Source: Muribaculaceae bacterium (GTDB lineage: Bacteria; Bacteroidota; Bacteroidia; Bacteroidales; Muribaculaceae). From it: a DNA stretch of 12,679 nucleotides. The notes under the pieces were generated by a model, which was not told the origin of the DNA, ran no database searches, and worked only from the letters and a program-made list of their open reading frames with translations. Of the stretch, positions 1 to 5,066 are shown one piece after another (within the stretch, counting starts at the first letter, position 1; each line of letters opens with the position of its first letter). Both the position numbers and the translations under genes were made by a program. The stretch covers positions 1 to 12,679 of the forward strand of contig VSPM01000072.1 in the NCBI GenBank assembly GCA_009775365.1, written 5' to 3'.

Positions 1-70
1 CTGTACATAATCATTGGTTTTGATTAAACTGTCGCGAAGGTAATACTTTTGGTCTATTTCGAACTTGGAC
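1..70 (-). other. Reading frame open to the left window edge, unassigned
   Basis: On the minus strand, a frame different from the ATP-grasp fragment is open from about base 70 to the window edge. It encodes a stretch containing KFEIDQKYYLRDSLIKTNDY. The composition looks protein-like, but no start codon or family can be identified. It may be the inside of a neighbouring polysaccharide gene joined to the ATP-grasp fragment by a deletion, or chance. Confidence 0.25.
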
Positions 71-299
71 GCTTACTGGCTATATACTCTTTCACTTCTA
101 ATTTATCTACCATTAGAGTGTATATAGGATTTTTATAGTATAATTTTAACCATTGGATCTTTTCCTGAAATGTTGTTGGATTTTTTAGATTCAGAACTAC
201 ACCGTTATCAATATAAAATAAAATTTTAATATATACCTTGTCTGGTATTTTCTTTCCTAATAAACGAAATAGGTATGAAAGTGTCTTTTTTAATCTCAT
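54..299 (-). pseudogene. Truncated TupA-like ATP-grasp polysaccharide biosynthesis protein, N-terminal fragment
   Basis: An 81-residue reading frame whose first 75 or so residues look like the N-terminus of TupA-like ATP-grasp proteins. These are found in polysaccharide and teichuronopeptide loci and are usually around 300 residues long. The recognisable part is a basic, hydrophobic start followed by the pattern LNLKNPTTFQEKIQWLKLY and a VDKLEVKEYIASK segment. The frame then stops at TAG, before the ATP-binding core that follows in the family. The sequence after the ASK residues does not resemble the expected continuation in any frame, so this looks like a recombination break and not a simple one-base error. 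A short frame open to the left edge starts near base 70 and may belong to the next gene. A small intact protein is possible but less likely. The family call is from recognition of the motif, not from a search. Confidence 0.6.
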
Positions 300-532
300 C
301 GTGTATAAATTGTGTCCAAAAATTATTAGGAGCGCGTGTGTTTTGAGCAGAAGTCGTATTTCCGTCTCAAATGTTAATATTTACTTTATTCGTGAATTTC
401 AACCAAGTTCAGGTGTCGATTCAAGACAGTGAACCGAATATTTTCTTTCCATGATTTATGAAGTTGTCGAAAGTAGTGTGCGGTATTATGGTCTGCATAT
501 TCACTCAGTGTGGATTATGGAAAGAATATGTG
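300..532. other. Intergenic gap with an inverted repeat, no gene seen
   Basis: This gap of about 230 bases lies between the zinc-ribbon gene and the truncated ATP-grasp gene. I see no credible protein. It contains a 10-bp inverted repeat (TTCTTTCCAT at 443-452, its complement at 517-526) and a small CACTCAGTG dyad near 502-510. No perfect TAnnTTTG promoter box was found for the ATP-grasp fragment. Confidence 0.4.
443..526. repeat. 10-bp inverted repeat with 64-base spacer
   Basis: TTCTTTCCAT at 443-452 pairs with ATGGAAAGAA at 517-526, and similarity extends weakly outward (ATATT on the outer side, with a 2-base offset). It lies just downstream of the zinc-ribbon gene. It could form a long-loop hairpin in the leftward transcript or mark the ends of a small lost element. 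Its function is unknown. Confidence 0.35.
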
Positions 533-817
533 TTATTTAGAGTTGTTATCGGCGTTGGGGTTTTGATTGTTGTTATCGATGATTCCTAACGCCATGAGGT
601 TGTGGAGGGAGGTAAATCCGCAGTTGTTGCAGACGATTGCGACTGATACAATAGAAGGTCCGCCTCCTATAATCATTGTGTCCGGTTTGGATTGAAGAAT
701 TGTTGAAATATAGCCATCTATGAGTACGAACGAACCCTTGTGGCACATGGGGCATTCAAAATGTCCCATTCTTTGTGCAAGAATGTCAGCTATTTTCGTT
801 TTCTCCTGTATGTCCAT
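533..817 (-). CDS. Small zinc-ribbon protein, third gene of a putative defence cassette
   Basis: A 94-residue protein with two cysteine pairs, CPMC (C22, C25) and CNNC (C63, C66), about 37 residues apart. This spacing fits a four-cysteine zinc ribbon. An amphipathic start (residues 5-17) leads into the first knuckle, and the C-terminus is a low-complexity Asn-rich tail (INNNNQNPNADNNSK-like). There is no transmembrane segment, so it is probably cytoplasmic. The ATG at 815-817 lies inside the end of the upstream enzyme gene (32-base overlap), which implies translational coupling. A later Met at residue 17 would shorten the overlap but cuts off a helix that looks like part of the fold. Small zinc ribbons of this general look sit beside immunity genes in other bacteria (general knowledge). 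Here the role as regulator, adaptor or sensor is inference. Confidence 0.7.
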   Translation of the reverse strand: MDIQEKTKIADILAQRMGHFECPMCHKGSFVLIDGYISTILQSKPDTMIIGGGPSIVSVAIVCNNCGFTSLHNLMALGIIDNNNQNPNADNNSK

Positions 818-1514
818 TCTCGACCTTGTTATTGTCGATTATTTCTTGTATCTGACGTTCGAGATGATTGTAGCTTTTATATAGTATCAATCGAGATGAT
901 GAAACGTCAAAAGGAAGTTTGTCTTTATCTTTCTGATGAGCAATAAGGAACACCGGTTTCCCTATGGCATGTGCGATTCCTATTTCGTAAAATACATTTG
1001 GGTTTCTGCCATCGAGAACAGCAAAGATAAAGCGAGACCGGATTATAGATTCCAAAATTTGTTTTAGGATATTTCCCGGTTCATATGTTTCGTCACTTCT
1101 GGAGCAAATAATTCCTTTGTCTCCGCATGACTGTTTGATAACAATATATAACGGCCAGTATTGCTTGTTAAATGGCATCAGACAAAATGCAGTATTCTCA
1201 CTTTTTTGTAAATGTGAAATGGATATTCCTAAAGAATCAAAGAATGAGTAGTTTGGAATATTATTTGAAAATTTGTTGTCAGACGCAAATTTTATTAACA
1301 ATTTATTTGTGTCTACAAAGTTATAAGAGTCGTCAAGAAGTTGTTGCTGAATGGTGTATATCCTGTTTTCGAGGATTTCTCGTTGACTGTTTATAACAGG
1401 TTTGTCTTTTGTGTCTTTGAATCTCTTTATCCTGATGGTAACACCAATTGTGGTTATGATGCTCAATAGCATTACAACGCCACTTGCAACAAGTATGATT
1501 TCAGATAATGACAT
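786..1514 (-). CDS. Membrane-anchored nucleoside deoxyribosyltransferase/TIR-like enzyme
   Basis: A 242-residue protein. Residues about 5-27 form one hydrophobic transmembrane helix followed by a basic RIKRFK stretch, which predicts a cytoplasmic C-terminus. A polar, partly helical linker (about 44-100) leads to a C-terminal domain at about 108-215. That domain has the pattern of the nucleoside 2-deoxyribosyltransferase / DRHyd / TIR-like superfamily: AFCLMPF (109-115), RSDET (139-143), then VLDGRNPNVFYEIGIAHAIG (166-185) with the likely catalytic Glu177, and LPFDVSSSRLILY near 200-212. Relatives cleave N-glycosidic bonds of nucleosides or NAD, and many act as effectors in bacterial conflict systems. 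The start overlaps the upstream 4-TM gene by 14 bases and the end overlaps the zinc-ribbon gene by 32, so the three form one tight operon. The substrate is unknown. The deoxyribosyltransferase-like fold is fairly sure; NADase activity and defence are inference. Confidence 0.75.
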   Translation of the reverse strand: MSLSEIILVASGVVMLLSIITTIGVTIRIKRFKDTKDKPVINSQREILENRIYTIQQQLLDDSYNFVDTNKLLIKFASDNKFSNNIPNYSFFDSLGISISHLQKSENTAFCLMPFNKQYWPLYIVIKQSCGDKGIICSRSDETYEPGNILKQILESIIRSRFIFAVLDGRNPNVFYEIGIAHAIGKPVFLIAHQKDKDKLPFDVSSSRLILYKSYNHLERQIQEIIDNNKVENGHTGENENS

Positions 1515-1956
1515 GATAAATAATCGCGCAGTAGGCTATGGAGAGGAATATTGTCAAGACAGTGTACCCGACTCCTGTCCATAATGATTTGCTGTCTGAT
1601 GAATCAAAATGCTTCATGGCAGCGCGTCGAGAGATGCAGCATAGAATCATGATGATAATTGCAACAGTTAAAAAGATTAATGCCCCGCCCATATTTTCCT
1701 TTATGTAAAGAGTGACGATCAGGGTGAGTATTACAAGACATAAATCAATTGGGAACTCGACTGAGAATAACCACCATTCCTTTTTTGTGGATAAATTGGT
1801 TATAAAATATTTTAGAAATGATGCAACTAACAAAAGTAATACGGATATTACAAATGAGAACTCTACTGTTGTAGTGTCTTGCACTCTGTTGCAGAAAGTG
1901 CTATTGTCAATTTCTCTGACTGTTGATTGGTTAGTTGTGTCAACTGATTCTGTCAT
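1501..1956 (-). CDS. Four-helix membrane protein, first gene of the putative defence cassette
   Basis: A 151-residue protein with no family I recognise. After a polar N-terminal stretch of about 32 residues it has four strongly hydrophobic segments, near 33-52, 63-85, 89-108 and 126-148. A basic loop ISRRAAMKH follows the third. This is a small integral membrane protein with both ends probably on the same side. It is followed with a 14-base overlap by the single-TM deoxyribosyltransferase-like enzyme, so the two are probably co-translated and may form a complex in the membrane. Pairs of a small multi-TM protein with an NAD- or nucleotide-cleaving domain are a recurring layout in bacterial immunity, which makes a sensor or pore role plausible, though nothing in the sequence proves it. 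The ATG at 1954-1956 is the first in frame and has no strong Shine-Dalgarno, as is common in Bacteroidales. Confidence 0.7.
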   Translation of the reverse strand: MTESVDTTNQSTVREIDNSTFCNRVQDTTTVEFSFVISVLLLLVASFLKYFITNLSTKKEWWLFSVEFPIDLCLVILTLIVTLYIKENMGGALIFLTVAIIIMILCCISRRAAMKHFDSSDSKSLWTGVGYTVLTIFLSIAYCAIIYHVII

Positions 1957-1971
1957 GAATTAACTTAAATG

Positions 1972-1981
1972 CTGTCGACAG
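1972..1981. promoter_or_regulatory. 10-bp perfect palindrome in the leader of the three-gene cassette
   Basis: CTGTCGACAG, a perfect dyad 16-25 bases upstream of the first ATG of the cassette. It may be a repressor operator or affect translation; it could also be chance. Confidence 0.35.
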
Positions 1982-2007
1982 TCGGTGTCAGATTATAGAG
2001 AGAAGAA

Positions 2008-2023
2008 AATCCTTAGAAGGATT
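2008..2023. promoter_or_regulatory. 16-bp near-perfect dyad in the leader of the three-gene cassette
   Basis: AATCCTT AG AAGGATT: two 7-base arms around a two-base centre. The loop is too short for a stable hairpin, so a dimeric protein binding site is more likely. It sits between the predicted -7 box and the start codon, a position where a repressor would block transcription. Confidence 0.4.
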
Positions 2024-2055
2024 GTAGCATTATATATTGTTGAGAACGTTAATGC

Positions 2056-2063
2056 CAAATATA
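2056..2063 (-). promoter_or_regulatory. Candidate -7 promoter box for the three-gene cassette
   Basis: On the minus strand the box reads TATATTTG, a full match to the Bacteroidetes -7 consensus TAnnTTTG. It lies 100 bases upstream of the ATG. No good -33 TTTG is seen at the usual distance, so this may be a weak or activator-dependent promoter. Confidence 0.4.
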
Positions 2064-2119
2064 AATCGGCTATTATTGTTCTAAGATATTGGCAGACCGG
2101 ATCCCGAAAGTTTCTCTCG

Positions 2120-2265
2120 TTAGTCGTTTGAGGAGAGGAGCATGAGGATCTCTTGCTTCAGGATTGTGAGGTCTTTTACCACGATTGCCCATAATATCTC
2201 GGGGCGAAGACTATCGTAGCCGTGTATCACATATCTTCGAGGCGTTTTCTTGATTTGTCATCCAT
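2120..2265 (-). pseudogene. hepT: hepT toxin remnant with internal deletion
   Basis: This is the broken partner of the mntA gene upstream. An ATG at 2263-2265 overlaps the mntA stop, as in intact mntA-hepT pairs, and gives a normal HepT start, MDDKSRKRLEDM, before a TGA at 2227-2229. In the next frame the HepT C-terminus is preserved: RRYVIHGYDSLRPE, then ILWAIVVKDLTILKQE, then ILMLLSSND and a TAA at 2120-2122. It carries the HEPN signature RX4HXY (R-RYVI-H-G-Y), holding the RNase catalytic Arg/His and the Tyr that MntA modifies in characterised pairs. About 60-70 residues of the helical bundle are missing and the two pieces are out of frame. The junction lies around 2228-2238, where the two sides share a short AT-rich overlap. 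A functional toxin is very unlikely. Residue counts of the missing part come from my memory of the family length. Confidence 0.8.
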
Positions 2266-2563
2266 AAATTAGTTGTTTTGTAGCGTCTACTTCTTTGCGG
2301 AAGTAGGTGTTATGAACGGCGTTGTCGCAAATCAAGTCTACCTTGCGATTGAATATGTCTTCAAGTGCGAATTGCAGGCCAAAGAAATTGTCTCCAAAAT
2401 CAAGAAGCGGAATTTCATTCTCATTAAATGAAACGAGAAAGTCAAGGTCGCTGTTTTCGTTAAACAGTGGAGTAAGTATGGAGCCAAACACATAGAGGTT
2501 TTTGACTTTGTATTGTTTACAAAGTTCTGTCACCTTTCTTATGTTGTTATCAATTATGTTCAT
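2258..2563 (-). CDS. mntA: MntA-type minimal nucleotidyltransferase antitoxin
   Basis: A 101-residue protein with the full nucleotidyltransferase motif of the MNT family. GS (residues 27-28) is followed 11 residues later by DLD (Asp39, Asp41), and a third carboxylate sits at KVDLI (Asp76). The C-terminus NTYFRKEVDATKQLIYG is typical of the Bacteroidales members. In studied pairs, MntA transfers AMP units from ATP to a tyrosine in the HEPN ribonuclease HepT and so neutralises it. All catalytic residues are present, so the enzyme looks intact. Its partner directly downstream is a deletion remnant, which makes this an orphan antitoxin. It has its own consensus promoter immediately upstream, with a leader of roughly 14 bases, so it does not need the ATPase transcript. 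It could still protect against a HepT encoded elsewhere; that is inference. Confidence 0.85.
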   Translation of the reverse strand: MNIIDNNIRKVTELCKQYKVKNLYVFGSILTPLFNENSDLDFLVSFNENEIPLLDFGDNFFGLQFALEDIFNRKVDLICDNAVHNTYFRKEVDATKQLIYG

Positions 2564-2583
2564 CCACTTCTTTTATTGTGATG

Positions 2584-2615
2584 CAAATATAATGTTTTTT
2601 TATATAAAACACAAA
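2584..2615 (-). promoter_or_regulatory. Consensus promoter of mntA
   Basis: On the minus strand: TTTG (2612-2615), a 20-base spacer, and TATATTTG (2584-2591), a full match to the Bacteroidetes -33/-7 pattern. The transcription start should be near 2577-2580, 14-17 bases before the mntA ATG. Confidence 0.7.
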
Positions 2616-2631
2616 CTTAGAGGAGATGGTT

Positions 2632-3264
2632 TTACCATTGGTAGACGGCGGGATGTTTCACCTGGATGTAGTTGAAGTGTTCGCCAAAGCTGATGGCGGA
2701 GTATGTGGTTATTGAAGATTGGGAGCCCGGAGTTCGTGAAAATTGTCTCATAGAACGGGAGGCTCCGTGTTTTTGAGTGGCAGAGTTATTGCTTTCTCTC
2801 CATCCGAATATGCCGATCTTTTCAACGAATTGAAGTACATAGGCCCTGAAAATCGGATTGTCGCTATTATATATTGCTTCCCACGATTTCTCAATCTGAT
2901 TGAAGGCTTTGGCTCTTTTGCCTATATTGCCGGGAGATGGGTCTACATATTTTTGCTGTGAACATGTCAGTTCGCAGAATACAAATTTTTGTTTTGTCGT
3001 TCCTGAATCAAAAATCAGGAAGTCGCATTTTTCGTTTTTTCCTGAAGACAGCCATTCGTCAAACGGCATTATGGTAAGAGCGTCTGCGGAATTAATATTG
3101 AGAATATCTTTTTGACAGTTAGGATCGCATGGTATTCTTCTCGGAACTCCACAAGTGTTAGGATCTGTCAGGAAGAAAGCCCCTGAAACTTCAAATGCTA
3201 ATACGGAGGCATCGCCAAAAGCAGGGAATGCCATGGATAGTTGAGAAAGAGCTGTGGTGTCCAT
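2632..3264 (-). CDS. Partner protein of the ATPase, possible PD-(D/E)xK-like fold, function unknown
   Basis: A 210-residue protein without a family I can name. Residues 80-100 read KCDFLIFD...KFVFCELT, the shape of a PD-(D/E)xK nuclease core: Asp81 in a strand, then Glu98 of an E-x-T in the next strand. The usual lysine is replaced by Thr100. A helix follows with GKRAKAFNQIEKSWEAI (115-131), like the Q-containing helix of such nucleases. Five cysteines between residues 38 and 101 (C38, C46, C50, C80, C97) could bind metal. The last 55 residues are Ser/Gln-rich and probably disordered. The start lies 4 bases after the ATPase stop, so the two genes form one operon. An ATPase followed by a small effector is a common antiphage layout. 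The nuclease idea is weak because of the missing lysine. Confidence 0.6.
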   Translation of the reverse strand: MDTTALSQLSMAFPAFGDASVLAFEVSGAFFLTDPNTCGVPRRIPCDPNCQKDILNINSADALTIMPFDEWLSSGKNEKCDFLIFDSGTTKQKFVFCELTCSQQKYVDPSPGNIGKRAKAFNQIEKSWEAIYNSDNPIFRAYVLQFVEKIGIFGWRESNNSATQKHGASRSMRQFSRTPGSQSSITTYSAISFGEHFNYIQVKHPAVYQW

Positions 3265-3268
3265 GTGA

Positions 3269-4432
3269 TTATCTTGAAGTCAAGGATTCGTATTCTTTCA
3301 TTATGCTTTCCATCTGCTCAGTGAGATCGTAGGTGTCGACGAATGGGATGCCTGAGTCGTCGGTTGCCATTAAAGGCTGCAATGTTCCGTTGTATAGGCG
3401 ATATACGGCCATATCTTCCGGTTTGACAGCTCCCCGGTTTTCTTTATCTTGATGCATCAGCACATTAAGATAATTTACGAAATAAGGGCTATGAGTGGCT
3501 ACAATAAGCCTGATTTCTCTGTCTGAGGCTACTGTCTTGAACGCTTTGAGCGCCATGACGTCGAAGAGTTTGCATTGAGCCGACGGGAACAGGTTCAGTT
3601 CCGGCTCTTCGATATGGATATGAATGATTTTTTTCATGTCCATAGGCTCAAGTTCGGGTTTGTAGCTTTTCAGAGTGTCGCTTTCGTAAAGATAATTGAT
3701 TATTGACCTTCCGATGGCATCTTTGAAAGAGAATTGGGTTGAGAAATAGTCAATCAAAGTCACAATCGAAGATGAAGTCTGCACACCGGAAGAGCTGTAT
3801 TTCCATTCTATGGGTGAATAGGAGCCGTCGAGGGGCTTAATCAGGAATTTTTTATTGTCACTCTTTTTTTCAATCTGCAACGAGAGGCCGAGATAGTCGA
3901 GACGGATGTCGGAATCAATGTTTGTGGCATCCATGAAGTCGTTTAATGTCTCTTGAAAATAGAAATCGAGATTACGTTTCTTGGGCATGTTTCCATAAGC
4001 CGCCCATTCAGGAATGATGTCTCTCATTTCCGAAATCCAGGACTCTTTTATGAAAATAAGGTCTTCATTGGGTATTTTGCTATCGGTGGTCTTTCTGTCA
4101 ATGGAGCCGTTGCGATAAACCACGGAATGTGTGCGACCGGAAATCTCCACAGAATAGAACACTTCAAGCTGTTTGTTTTTGAAATAGTTCTTGAGTTCCG
4201 GAGTCAGCAGATTTCCCATTGACAGCTTAAACCGGCTTTTGTTGACATTGGAATTACGGAGATACCATCTGATATTAAGCATTTTATAGATATAGCGAAA
4301 GAGGATAAGAGTCTTCATCAAAAGACTTTTCCCACTTCCGGATTCACCAATAAGCACCGTGAGGGGTTTGATGTTGTCGATTTCGATGTTCCGCAACGGC
4401 CCAAGGTTCTTAATCTTGATACTCTCTTTCAT
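3269..4432 (-). CDS. ABC/OLD-like AAA ATPase of a two-gene putative defence system
   Basis: A 387-residue ATPase. It starts with the fold typical of SMC/ABC-like AAA_15/AAA_21 proteins (IKIKNLGPLRNIEI). Walker A GESGSGKS is at 29-36, a signature-like SSSGVQTSSS at 213-222, Walker B IIHIHIEEPEL at 269-279 with the catalytic Glu pair, and the switch histidine in ATHSPYF at 312-318. The insert between Walker A and the signature (about 50-205) is partly charged and may mediate dimerisation or target sensing. No nuclease (TOPRIM) domain is fused, so the effector is probably the 210-residue protein 4 bases downstream. This split resembles Septu, PARIS and similar ATPase-plus-effector immune pairs, but I cannot match it to any one of them. 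No promoter consensus is visible just upstream, only a 9-bp hairpin, so it may be read through from the antiterminator operon. Confidence 0.8.
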   Translation of the reverse strand: MKESIKIKNLGPLRNIEIDNIKPLTVLIGESGSGKSLLMKTLILFRYIYKMLNIRWYLRNSNVNKSRFKLSMGNLLTPELKNYFKNKQLEVFYSVEISGRTHSVVYRNGSIDRKTTDSKIPNEDLIFIKESWISEMRDIIPEWAAYGNMPKKRNLDFYFQETLNDFMDATNIDSDIRLDYLGLSLQIEKKSDNKKFLIKPLDGSYSPIEWKYSSSGVQTSSSIVTLIDYFSTQFSFKDAIGRSIINYLYESDTLKSYKPELEPMDMKKIIHIHIEEPELNLFPSAQCKLFDVMALKAFKTVASDREIRLIVATHSPYFVNYLNVLMHQDKENRGAVKPEDMAVYRLYNGTLQPLMATDDSGIPFVDTYDLTEQMESIMKEYESLTSR

Positions 4433-4444
4433 CAGATAGGCATT

Positions 4445-4468
4445 AAACGTTATTTTGATATAACGTTT
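4445..4468. promoter_or_regulatory. 9-bp inverted repeat ahead of the ATPase gene
   Basis: AAACGTTAT and ATAACGTTT, nine bases each with a six-base loop, lie 13-36 bases upstream of the ATPase ATG and just after the stop of the preceding gene. It could be an operator, a processing site or a weak terminator (no T tract follows on the minus strand). It sits at the border between the GC-rich and AT-rich parts of the window. Confidence 0.45.
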
Positions 4469-4472
4469 GTAT

Positions 4473-5054
4473 TTATGAGTTTATTGAAACTCCTGATATT
4501 TTATTCTGGCGAAGCCAGCGGGATTTTTCGGTATTCTGGGAGGAGCCGAGGTGGGCGAAGAGGTCGGCGCGGAGGAGTATGCCGAGGCGGCGACGGATCT
4601 CTTCGGGTGTCTCGCCGGGGAAGGTGCCGGTGCGTTTGAGCTGGTTTACCCAGCGTGTGGTGACGTCGGCGTACCAGGCGATGTGCCGCGGGTCGATGGC
4701 TTGCGGGTTGCGAGCTATCAGTGGGGCGAGGAATGCTGCGAGTTTTGAGCGGCAAATTGATTTGTCGCCTTTGATGAGCGCCTGAAAGGCTTTGTCTGTC
4801 CAGGTCCTGAGCATGGCTGCCGGCGCCGGTGTGGCGTGGCAGATGCGGTGGAGTAGGTCGTAGCCTTCAAGTATGGGTAGTGTGTCGCCGGCGGGCATGG
4901 ACGGGAGTTCGTTTTCGGCGTCTTTCAGCCATTCTTTCGCCTCTTTTATTGTTTGCCTGATGCCGGGGGACGAGGGCATGGGGAAGGAGAGGGCTCCTTG
5001 CTTTTGCAGGGAGGAGATTATTTGGGTGTATTTCTTTGTCAGTTGGGTTTGCAT
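4473..5054 (-). CDS. Helical protein of unknown function, co-transcribed with the NusG-like antiterminator
   Basis: A 193-residue, mostly alpha-helical, soluble protein that I cannot assign to a family. It begins 12 bases after the antiterminator stop and is clearly in the same operon. In Bacteroides capsule loci the second gene is UpxZ, which inhibits the antiterminators of other loci. Here the position is the same but I see no convincing sequence likeness to UpxZ, so any shared role is inference. Features seen are a Lys/Gln-rich N-terminal helix, a central GYDLLHRICHATPAPAAMLR region (about 83-102), a Trp-rich segment and an Arg-rich C-terminal helix (EEIRRRLGILLRADLFAHL). GC content is high up to about base 4500. 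The last few residues (ISGVSINS) are AT-rich and look like the edge of a recombination, so the native C-terminus may have been altered. Confidence 0.65.
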   Translation of the reverse strand: MQTQLTKKYTQIISSLQKQGALSFPMPSSPGIRQTIKEAKEWLKDAENELPSMPAGDTLPILEGYDLLHRICHATPAPAAMLRTWTDKAFQALIKGDKSICRSKLAAFLAPLIARNPQAIDPRHIAWYADVTTRWVNQLKRTGTFPGETPEEIRRRLGILLRADLFAHLGSSQNTEKSRWLRQNKISGVSINS

Positions 5055-5066
5055 GAGGAGGGGTTA

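Noticed and set aside
238..432. Plus-strand frame of 64 codons across the ATP-grasp start and the gap
   Set aside because: No family resemblance, overlaps the ATP-grasp fragment on the other strand, and no promoter or start signal.
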